Origin: Bacteroidales bacterium UBA1769
Lineage (GTDB): Bacteria > Bacteroidota > Bacteroidia > Bacteroidales > UBA932
Length of the DNA stretch: 6,016 nt
Assembly (NCBI GenBank): GCA_002314725.1
Contig: DCGV01000032.1
Span: 1-6,016, forward strand
Direction: 5' to 3'
The translations under genes were made by a program, and so were the position numbers. Below the pieces are notes generated by a model. That model was not told where the DNA came from and made no database searches. It was given only the letters and a program-made list of their open reading frames with translations. Below, piece by piece: positions 1-6,016 of the stretch. Numbering within the stretch: the stretch's first letter is position 1; each line of letters starts with the position of its first letter.

Positions 1-452
1 TCTTCTCGGGCTTTGCTCTTCCTGACGACTACAAGGAGCAGCTCCCCGAGAGCCTTGTGGCCGTAGTAGGCTATCCGCATCGCGAGAACGGCAGCAAGAA
101 GAAATACGAGAGCATCTATCTGATGTGTCAACCTGTTGACGCTTCGCTCCCTGCTCAATACCACGAACTCAACCAGGCCGAGATCCTCGACTTCCTCCGC
201 AAGAACAAGATGGCAGACCGTCATGTGCCCGAATGGATCAGCGCTGGAGATGAAACGAAGTTGCAGCAACTATCTTCCATCCTTAAGACTTGGATGGATA
301 AGCAAGCAAATCGTGATGGTAGAGCCATCATCAATGATCTGTTTAATTCTACTAAGCCGATCCGTAAGGAATCTAAATTAACCGTGGATGTGGATAAAAA
401 GTTCCAGATGGAAAACTTCGATCTCATCGTGTGGGAGTATATTTCAAAGTAA
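1..452 (+). CDS. C-terminal part of a large protein, probably a helicase/translocase (5' end outside window)
   Basis: The open frame runs from the first complete codon at base 3 to the TAA at 450-452, 149 codons, with no stop before the window edge. The GTG at 57 is therefore an internal valine and not a start. What remains is soluble and charged, with no membrane segment. It has a short beta-like stretch (VAVVGYP), a second one (YESIYLMCQPV), and a helical segment with EILDFLRKNK and DRHVPEW. No catalytic motif lies in the fragment. I read it as the tail behind the helicase core of an SNF2/DEAD-like protein because such a gene commonly precedes a large adenine methyltransferase in DISARM-like and other restriction-like operons; this is inference from context and general look, not a motif match. 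Only 20 bases separate it from the methyltransferase, so the two are probably cotranscribed. GC content drops inside this fragment from about 55% (1-240) to about 40% (241-450). Confidence 0.6.
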   Translation, partial: FSGFALPDDYKEQLPESLVAVVGYPHRENGSKKKYESIYLMCQPVDASLPAQYHELNQAEILDFLRKNKMADRHVPEWISAGDETKLQQLSSILKTWMDKQANRDGRAIINDLFNSTKPIRKESKLTVDVDKKFQMENFDLIVWEYISK

Positions 453-472
453 AAAATAATACCTAATACATC
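453..472 (+). promoter_or_regulatory. AT-rich 20-base spacer and translation start region of the methyltransferase gene
   Basis: This spacer between the stop of the upstream gene and the ATG at 473 is A/T-dominated and contains no GGAG-like Shine-Dalgarno core. A/T-rich leaders without a Shine-Dalgarno sequence are common in Bacteroidota. It is too short for an independent promoter plus leader, so it supports cotranscription with the upstream gene rather than separate control. Confidence 0.3.
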
Positions 473-3400
473 ATGAAACTTGTAGAAATACTGAGTAACA
501 TTGGCAACAGCCGGGATCTTCATGAATCTTGCATGGAGCTGTTGGACTATTTCCGTATCCAATATGTTAAAATTTCGCCAGCCCGTCTTCCTGTTGATGC
601 TTTCCTGAAACCGGAATTCATTAGCGGTCATCAAGAACTGGTAAAAAAGATAAAAGAGGTGGCTGTCGTTGGTATGGCTACTGAAGATACCTTCTTGAAT
701 AGAGCAAATTCTGATGAAACCTACGACGAGATGGAGCGTAAGTTGGACGACGGCCATTATCGTGACATGGCCTTCTTCTCCATCGATGCTTCCGCTTCAA
801 TGACTCGAACGGAAATTGCCCTCTTGACCAGAGCTCTAAACCGGCGTATGCTGAGCCGCCCGTGTGTACTCTTTCTTCGCAATGACAAGCTGCTTACAAT
901 GGCAACTTGCGAGAAGACTCAGTATATCCGTACTGGAATGCAGGGGGAGAGAGTTGGTAAAGTTACAATTCTTCGCAATATAAATTGTGAAAAGCCGCAT
1001 CGTGGACATGTGGACATCCTTGACTCTCTTGATATTACTCGCTGCCAAACTTTTGATGATGTATATTTGAAATGGCTGGAGACGTTCAGCAACGAGTTGC
1101 TTACTAAGAAGTTTTATCAGGAACTTTCGGATTGGTATGCTTGGGCGGTTCAAACAGTTCGTTTCCCGAATGATATTAATGATGATACGGATGATGCAAA
1201 GTATAATACGGAGAGCACCATCCGTATGGTCACCCGTTTGATCTTTGTATGGTTCCTCAAAGAGAAACATCTCATTCCTGAGGAATTCTTTGACGTTAAG
1301 TATCTTCAGGAAAACCTGTTGGTGAATTTTGATCCGTATAATGCGAACGACAACCTATTTGGAAAATCTTTAGAGAGTAGGTACTATAAGGCTATTCTTC
1401 AGAATCTATTCTTTGCAATGCTGAATTGCCCAATAGCAAATGAAAATAGTACCGACCCTGACGCTCGGCGTTTCAGCAATAAAAATTCAAATGATCACGG
1501 CAACAATAAGCTGCTGAGATATAAAGATTATTTTGCAAACCCGGATCTGTTTATCCAATTAGCCAACGCCAAGGTCCCATTCTTAAATGGCGGCTTGTTT
1601 GATTGTTTGGATGATAAGGATAATGGAATATATTATGATGGATTTTCAGATAGTGAGAAAATCCGTAGCTCTTTATGCGTCCCCGACTATCTCTTCTTCG
1701 GAGAAGAAGTGGGTAAAGCCATAGACTTATCTGAATATTACGGTGATATCAACAAGAAGAAAGTTTCGGCGCGAGGCATCATAGACATCCTTAAGCGATA
1801 CAATTTCACCATTGAAGAAAATACACCTTTCGAGCAAGAAGTATCTCTTGATCCTGAGTTGCTGGGAAAAGTATTTGAGAATCTGTTGGCGTCGTACAAC
1901 CCTGAAACTCGAACAACAGCTCGCAATGCTACAGGCTCGTTCTACACGCCACGAGAGGTTGTGCAATATATGGTTGATGAAAGTCTGGTGGAGTATCTTA
2001 ATACAAAGGTTTCTGCCGACCAAGAAGGGCTGTATCGTGAATTATTGAGCTATTCTGTTGAGAATGTTGCGTACACCGAATCACAGCAGAAAGAAATCAT
2101 GAAAGCCTTATATAATTGCAAGGTGTTAGATCCGGCTTGTGGCTCCGGTGCTTTTCCTGTAGGCATGCTACAGCAGATGGTTCATGTGTTATCCCGAATA
2201 GATCCCACGAATGAAGCCTGGAAGGATCTCATGATCGAGAATGCACTTAGAGAGAGCAAAGATGCTTTCGAGACAGAGTCGGAAGAAGAGAGACGGCAGA
2301 AGCTTCTGGATATAGAAAATGCATTTAACGAGGGGCTTAATTATCCGGATTATGCTAGAAAGCTCTATTTGATAGAAAACTGCATTTATGGAGTTGATAT
2401 TCAGCCTATTGCCATTCAAATTTCACATCTTAGATTTTTTATATCTTTGATTGTCAATCAAAAAGAGAATACCGACCCTATGAAGAACTTCGGAATTCGG
2501 CCGTTACCAAATCTGGAAGCGAAATTTGTTGCTGCTAATTCGATAATTCCGCTTGATCGAAACGATGATTTGTTTACATCCCAAGAAGAGGTAAAAGCTA
2601 TAGAGAAAGAGCTTCATCTTGCAAATCATAAGATTTTTAGTGCAAAAACGCCACGTACTAAAAGAAAATGGCGCGAAGAGTCGGCTCGTCTGAGACAGCT
2701 GATGGCTGATACGTTGTTGAGCTTAGGTGCAATTAACAACGCCTCTCAATTGGCTTCTTGGGATATGTTTGATCAAAACTCCCACGCTTCCTTCTTCGAT
2801 CCGGAATGGATGTTTGGAATTCATAATCAGTTTGATATCACCATCGGAAATCCTCCTTGGATTGAATCTGCGGCTCTTAATCCTCAAGACAAAAATGCTT
2901 ATGAGAGAATTTATTCTTCGGTTGCCGTTAAGCAGTATGATATTTTCTGTCTGTTCATTGTCCGTTGTCTTGAAATTCTTAATAGAAAAGGTGTGCTTTG
3001 CTTTATCACACCGAATCGATTCCTTACTAATAAGAGCTATCTGGCTACCAGAAAATATATTCTTGAGAACTCACGTTTGGTAGAAATTGATGATTTGGGA
3101 GATGGCGTTTTTGAAAATGTATCAATGCCCTCTGCGATCACTATTCTGAGAAATGAGAAAGTTGAAGAATATTCTGTTAGATGTCGTGAGGGATTCGATA
3201 ATGCTTTCAATAACAAGGGGATTGCCTCTTTGATTCAAGGATCGGATTTGATGTTTTCTATTTACGGAAGCGTTGCAGAAGATAATATCGTTTCCTTAAT
3301 GCAGAGAGATGCAAAGCCTTTGGGTGAATATTTGGATAATGCTCGAGGAGTGGAGTGTGGCAAGAAGGCCAGTGTCGTAAAATATGCGCCTTCTTCAAAA

Positions 3401-3937
3401 ACGCGTCGGTTCTTAAGAGGCGAAGATATAGGCAAATACTTTGTTGGAGATGGTGTGTTTATTGAGCTTGGTGATCCAACCGTCAAATATAAGGATGATA
3501 GTCTATATCGGGGAGAAAAAATTCTGATTAGGAAGACGGGTTTGGGAATTAACGCTGTAATCGATTATGAGTATCGTTACTTCCTCCAATGTATATATAG
3601 CTTCAAGCCAAAACCATCATGTGACTTGTCTCTCGAGTACTTGCTGGGATGTCTGAATTCAAAACTTATGGCATTCTATTATTTCAATGTCTATGGGGAA
3701 AAAGATCGCAAAACATTCCCACATCTTGTTCAGTCAAAAGTGCTCGAACTACCGGTAAGAGCTATCTCAAAATCAAAGCAAGCCGAGATCGCAAAACTTG
3801 TTAGCCGTATTTTGGAACTTAATGGTAGCGAGGATACTTCAGAATTGGAGAGAAAGATCGATGATTTGGTTTACGATGCTTATGGTATAATAGATCCTGC
3901 TGATATCTCAATTATTGAATCATCTCTTGGTCTATAA
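473..3937 (+). CDS. Large Eco57I-like/PglX-like N6-adenine DNA methyltransferase
   Basis: This 1154-residue protein is predicted to transfer a methyl group from S-adenosylmethionine to the N6 of adenine in a specific DNA sequence, acting in the cytoplasm. The motifs appear in the order of gamma-class amino-methyltransferases. Motif X is GSFYTPREVV (residues 488-497), motif I is LDPACGSGAF (552-561), a motif II-like YGVDIQPIAI lies at 639-648, and the catalytic NPPW is at 793-796 (bases 2849-2860). Residues 1-210 form a separate N-terminal domain with the signature EKPHRGHVDIL (173-183), which I associate with large Eco57I-family enzymes. Residues 210-460 are a helical linker. Residues of about 940-1150 look like the target recognition domain (FLRGEDIGKYF, then KILIRKTG), closing with DDLVYDAYGI, a typical end for this family. 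I find no convincing PD-(D/E)XK motif, so it resembles a stand-alone modification subunit such as PglX or DrmMI rather than a type IIG fusion. The next gene begins 5 bases after its stop. Family assignment is firm; system assignment is not. Confidence 0.92.
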   Translation: MKLVEILSNIGNSRDLHESCMELLDYFRIQYVKISPARLPVDAFLKPEFISGHQELVKKIKEVAVVGMATEDTFLNRANSDETYDEMERKLDDGHYRDMAFFSIDASASMTRTEIALLTRALNRRMLSRPCVLFLRNDKLLTMATCEKTQYIRTGMQGERVGKVTILRNINCEKPHRGHVDILDSLDITRCQTFDDVYLKWLETFSNELLTKKFYQELSDWYAWAVQTVRFPNDINDDTDDAKYNTESTIRMVTRLIFVWFLKEKHLIPEEFFDVKYLQENLLVNFDPYNANDNLFGKSLESRYYKAILQNLFFAMLNCPIANENSTDPDARRFSNKNSNDHGNNKLLRYKDYFANPDLFIQLANAKVPFLNGGLFDCLDDKDNGIYYDGFSDSEKIRSSLCVPDYLFFGEEVGKAIDLSEYYGDINKKKVSARGIIDILKRYNFTIEENTPFEQEVSLDPELLGKVFENLLASYNPETRTTARNATGSFYTPREVVQYMVDESLVEYLNTKVSADQEGLYRELLSYSVENVAYTESQQKEIMKALYNCKVLDPACGSGAFPVGMLQQMVHVLSRIDPTNEAWKDLMIENALRESKDAFETESEEERRQKLLDIENAFNEGLNYPDYARKLYLIENCIYGVDIQPIAIQISHLRFFISLIVNQKENTDPMKNFGIRPLPNLEAKFVAANSIIPLDRNDDLFTSQEEVKAIEKELHLANHKIFSAKTPRTKRKWREESARLRQLMADTLLSLGAINNASQLASWDMFDQNSHASFFDPEWMFGIHNQFDITIGNPPWIESAALNPQDKNAYERIYSSVAVKQYDIFCLFIVRCLEILNRKGVLCFITPNRFLTNKSYLATRKYILENSRLVEIDDLGDGVFENVSMPSAITILRNEKVEEYSVRCREGFDNAFNNKGIASLIQGSDLMFSIYGSVAEDNIVSLMQRDAKPLGEYLDNARGVECGKKASVVKYAPSSKTRRFLRGEDIGKYFVGDGVFIELGDPTVKYKDDSLYRGEKILIRKTGLGINAVIDYEYRYFLQCIYSFKPKPSCDLSLEYLLGCLNSKLMAFYYFNVYGEKDRKTFPHLVQSKVLELPVRAISKSKQAEIAKLVSRILELNGSEDTSELERKIDDLVYDAYGIIDPADISIIESSLGL

Positions 3938-3942
3938 GCTAT

Positions 3943-5343
3943 ATGTATAAGTATTATTCTGTAGACATAAAGCTCCTGGAAAAAGCACAGAAGTTCGAGT
4001 CGTTTCGAAAGCAATGTAAGGATTACTTATCTAAACACGGTCGTTGTTTTGATAAGTTCACTGTTGTACAGCATGATTCATTTATAGGCTATATATCCGA
4101 GCACATTGTTAGACTAGAGTTTCTAGAAAAACTTGCAGATTCGGAGTGTAAGGTATACTCGTGGGATAGTCAATTCGACATGCGTAAGATTATTGGAGCT
4201 GTAAATTCAGATGATGCATCTCTTGTTGATTATGTCCAAGAATATTTCTATGATAAGTATGATATTGCAATAGAAACCAGTGATAAAATTTTTGAAATTG
4301 ACGTGAAGTCTGCTTTCACGAGTAATCAGCCTCGGTCAAACTGGAACTACCAATATCCTGTGATACAGGCTAATAAGGTGGGCAAAGAATACGCAGTATT
4401 AGCTTATTGCCAAGGGGAAAGTTCTGCATTAATCAATAATGTGGTATTGATTGGGTATTGCGAAATAAAACAAATCAAGCAATGCAGTATTGACAAAAAG
4501 GGAACTAAAACAGAGCGGGGAACGATAAACCAGGTCGACAATTATCATACACTGCTTAATCGAGATTATCGGGATATTGACGACCTGATTTCAATAATCA
4601 AAAATTCTACGACTCCGAGTCTGCTGATCTATAGTGAAGTCCCTTACAATGAACGCTTTAAACATTTTTTGCCGTTCTATTCTGTTCGAGTAGCGTGTGG
4701 AGCTTTTATAGATGGTGGAGTTCCTGAGGTAGATGGATGGATAAGGGGAGCTGATATAAATGTAAACGTGAACGAAGGCCTGTTTGCAGTTCGTGCACAT
4801 GGTGACTCGATGTTTTCTACAATCCATTCTGGAGACTATTGTGTGTTTAGGAGGACATCTTCTGCCGAGAATGGTGATGTTGTGTTGGTACAGTACAGGG
4901 ATTATGACCCGGACTATTCCGGCAAATACACGATTAAAAGATTGTCATTGGTATATGGCGATGACAATACATTGAAGAAAATTAAGCTATGTCCAGATAA
5001 TGATAAATACCAATCTATTATATTATCTGACGAAGATGATTTTAGAATATTGGGCGTCTTAACTCAGGTAGTTCCCGGAATGACAGACAAGAAAGATCTA
5101 TCAGGAGATACAACTAATGATGGGTATTGTATTCATTGTGGAGGACCGATAAAGTTTTGTTTCGGAAAAGAAAGTCCCAAGTACTTTTGCGATAATCCAG
5201 TATGCATAGAGGCCAGCAAAAGATCTGAATACAACATACGATTCAAAGAATTTTACTGCCATAAATGCGGCAGCCTAAAAAAAGCTTGTTATAATAGAGA
5301 CATTTGCGTTGCTTTACCAATCTGCCATGATTGTTGGCGTTAA
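3943..5343 (+). CDS. PD-(D/E)XK nuclease - LexA/UmuD-type S24 peptidase - zinc-binding tail fusion protein
   Basis: This 466-residue protein has three readable parts. Part 1 (about 1-235) looks like a PD-(D/E)XK nuclease: a helix with E53 (ISEHIVRLEF), then D107 (YDIAIET) and EID120-V-K122 (KIFEIDVKSA), matching the D-X(n)-(D/E)-X-K pattern, with Q138 and Q142 following. Part 2 (about 245-378) is an S24/LexA-fold peptidase. It has a likely self-cleavage site C252-G253 in VRVACGAF, the nucleophile S289 in HGDSM, the general-base K332 in YTIKRL, and the family's late strands KLCPDNDKYQSI and RILGVLTQVV. Part 3 (about 394-466) carries four CxxC or CxnC pairs that could bind two zinc ions (C396/C399 with C416/C421; C439/C442 with C461/C464). 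There is no N-terminal helix-turn-helix, so it is not an ordinary LexA/CI repressor; the nuclease occupies that place. It follows the methyltransferase after 5 bases, without a Shine-Dalgarno sequence, and is probably the cutting component of the same system. Peptidase assignment is strong, nuclease good, zinc tail good, biological role inferred. Confidence 0.85.
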   Translation: MYKYYSVDIKLLEKAQKFESFRKQCKDYLSKHGRCFDKFTVVQHDSFIGYISEHIVRLEFLEKLADSECKVYSWDSQFDMRKIIGAVNSDDASLVDYVQEYFYDKYDIAIETSDKIFEIDVKSAFTSNQPRSNWNYQYPVIQANKVGKEYAVLAYCQGESSALINNVVLIGYCEIKQIKQCSIDKKGTKTERGTINQVDNYHTLLNRDYRDIDDLISIIKNSTTPSLLIYSEVPYNERFKHFLPFYSVRVACGAFIDGGVPEVDGWIRGADINVNVNEGLFAVRAHGDSMFSTIHSGDYCVFRRTSSAENGDVVLVQYRDYDPDYSGKYTIKRLSLVYGDDNTLKKIKLCPDNDKYQSIILSDEDDFRILGVLTQVVPGMTDKKDLSGDTTNDGYCIHCGGPIKFCFGKESPKYFCDNPVCIEASKRSEYNIRFKEFYCHKCGSLKKACYNRDICVALPICHDCWR

Positions 5344-5360
5344 AACCTTATATTTGGAAA

Positions 5361-5984
5361 ATGAAAGAAAGAGAAGCCATATATCTGATTTATGATGCTC
5401 TTCGTTTGGCTTATAATCCAATCGCAGAACCTATCATGCAAGGGATTTTTGATGGTACGATTGTTCTACCGACAGGAGTGGATGTCTTCCCTCCTAAAAA
5501 AGGAGTTGCTATTAATGCTCAAAAAGTGGAGGCTGGCTTCCTTAAGCACGATTGTGCAATACTGACTGCTTTTCGTGCGAATAGATCCGAGGACATCAAT
5601 CGTGCTATTAACGAGCAGCTTCAACGAGATATGGAAGAACTCCGCCTTAACCACATATCGGTTGATGGGTGTTATAGGGAAGCGCGCGAAGCTGAGGCAA
5701 GTGTGGAAGATAGTTTCTTTGTGTATGACGACGGTTCTCATAACCCCCAAGAGTTCTTCACTAAAGTGTATCAACTTTCCGAGAAGTATGAGCAAGATTG
5801 CTTCCTGTATAAGGCTGCAGGCATCAATCGTGTGGCCTTCTTGATCTCAACGAATGATGACGCCCGAGCAGAAATGGGGGATTTTAAATTAGCGGGCAGC
5901 CTCTATCTTGATTTGGAACCAGTAGGACCATACACGATTATCGGTTATACATGCGTACGCTTTGAGGAAAACGAACCTAATTAA
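5361..5984 (+). CDS. 207-residue cytosolic protein of unknown function, weakly DUF3293-like
   Basis: I do not firmly recognise this protein. I chose the ATG at 5361, which gives 207 residues and a 17-base spacer. The frame is open back to a TTG at 5331, which would overlap the preceding gene and is less likely. It has no signal peptide or membrane helix. The middle section starts with a strand ending in AILTAFRANRS (residues about 65-75). A charged helix follows (RAINEQLQRDMEELRLNHIS), then VDGCYREA and EDSFFVYDDG. This order (threonine/alanine strand, asparagine/arginine-rich helix, glycine turn, then an E-x-S-F-x-V strand) recalls DUF3293 and similar small proteins seen on phages and plasmids; the resemblance is from memory and loose. 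The C-terminal section has an aromatic helix (EFFTKVYQLSEKYEQDCFLY) and a strand GINRVAFLIST. Its position inside the operon suggests an accessory or regulatory partner of the nuclease or methyltransferase. No catalytic motif is visible. Confidence 0.75.
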   Translation: MKEREAIYLIYDALRLAYNPIAEPIMQGIFDGTIVLPTGVDVFPPKKGVAINAQKVEAGFLKHDCAILTAFRANRSEDINRAINEQLQRDMEELRLNHISVDGCYREAREAEASVEDSFFVYDDGSHNPQEFFTKVYQLSEKYEQDCFLYKAAGINRVAFLISTNDDARAEMGDFKLAGSLYLDLEPVGPYTIIGYTCVRFEENEPN

Positions 5985-6016
5985 TGAAAATTATGTCTAT
6001 ATTTGACAAGCTATTT
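5984..6016 (+). CDS. Start of a further operon gene, cut by the window end
   Basis: The ATG at 5984 shares its A with the TAA stop of the preceding gene (TAATG), a usual translational coupling arrangement. Eleven codons are visible, MKIMSIFDKLF, with no stop. A second in-frame ATG at 5993 would give MSIFDKLF and is equally plausible. A GAGGA stretch at about 5964-5968 lies some 15 bases upstream of the first ATG, rather far for a ribosome binding site. Nothing can be said of function from this length. If the locus is DISARM-like, a drmA-type helicase gene would be expected here, but the visible residues neither support nor exclude that. Confidence 0.55.
   Translation, partial: MKIMSIFDKLF

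Noticed and set aside
57..452. A complete 131-residue gene starting at GTG 57
   Set aside because: The same frame stays open to the left window edge (codons from base 3), with residues that read as coding, so the GTG is internal and the gene is a 5'-truncated one.
221..757. 178-residue reverse-strand open frame
   Set aside because: It lies opposite two genes that are well supported on the + strand and shows no recognisable domain; a chance antisense frame. The other reverse frames (836-1270, 1727-2023, 2189-2419, 4591-4827, 5466-5795) are rejected for the same reason.
1693..1709. Hairpin with 7-base arms (CTTCTTC / GAAGAAG) and a 3-base loop
   Set aside because: It lies in the middle of the methyltransferase coding region and is explained by codons for Leu-Phe-Phe-Gly-Glu-Glu; no U-tract follows, so it is not a terminator.
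3943..5343. Reading the 466-residue gene as a phage-type or SOS repressor because of its S24 domain
   Set aside because: No helix-turn-helix is visible at the N-terminus; the first 235 residues instead carry nuclease-like motifs, and the gene is embedded in an operon rather than divergently placed beside an operator.
5349..5356. TATATTTG matching the Bacteroides -7 promoter consensus TAnnTTTG
   Set aside because: It ends only 4 bases before the ATG at 5361 and has no clear TTTG at the -33 position. The same octamer occurs again inside the next gene at 5998-6005, which suggests chance in AT-rich sequence.
5331..5360. TTG start for the 207-residue gene, giving 217 residues
   Set aside because: It would overlap the end of the nuclease-peptidase gene by 13 bases with a rare start codon; the ATG at 5361 gives a normal spacer.
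5491..5505. Hairpin CTCCT-AAAAA-AGGAG
   Set aside because: The arms are only 5 bases, it lies within coding sequence for Pro-Pro-Lys-Lys-Gly, and no open frame begins a suitable distance after the AGGAG.

Overview
The window holds five consecutive genes, all on the + strand, and looks like the middle of one defence or restriction-modification operon. Two genes are cut by the window edges. The spacers are 20, 5 and 17 bases, followed by a one-base stop/start overlap, so no internal terminator or promoter would fit comfortably. There is no stretch over 300 bases without a gene. I see no RNA gene, CRISPR array, insertion sequence or attachment site. The organism is probably a member of the Bacteroidota, possibly gut-associated. 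The basis is weak: about 40-45% GC over most of the window, AT-rich spacers and no convincing Shine-Dalgarno sequence before any start.

Layout: (1) bases 1-452, the C-terminal 149 codons of a gene that I tentatively read as a large helicase/translocase. (2) 473-3937, an 1154-residue Eco57I-like/PglX-like N6-adenine DNA methyltransferase with clear SAM-binding and NPPW motifs and no nuclease motif that I can see. (3) 3943-5343, the most striking gene: a 466-residue protein that reads as an N-terminal PD-(D/E)XK nuclease, a central LexA/UmuD-type S24 self-cleaving peptidase with a Cys-Gly cleavage site, and a C-terminal tail with two cysteine-rich zinc-binding modules. (4) 5361-5984, a 207-residue cytosolic protein of unknown function, weakly resembling DUF3293. 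(5) 5984-6016, the first 11 codons of another gene.

How they may work together (inference): the methyltransferase marks self DNA, the upstream helicase-like protein supplies translocation, and the nuclease is held on a leash by a peptidase domain of the kind that RecA filaments trigger. This would be a restriction-like system whose cutting activity is switched by DNA damage or phage replication stress. A translocase followed by a very large adenine methyltransferase recalls class 1 DISARM (drmD-drmMI), but the next two genes do not match the expected drmA/drmB. The locus is therefore either a DISARM variant with inserted genes or a different system.
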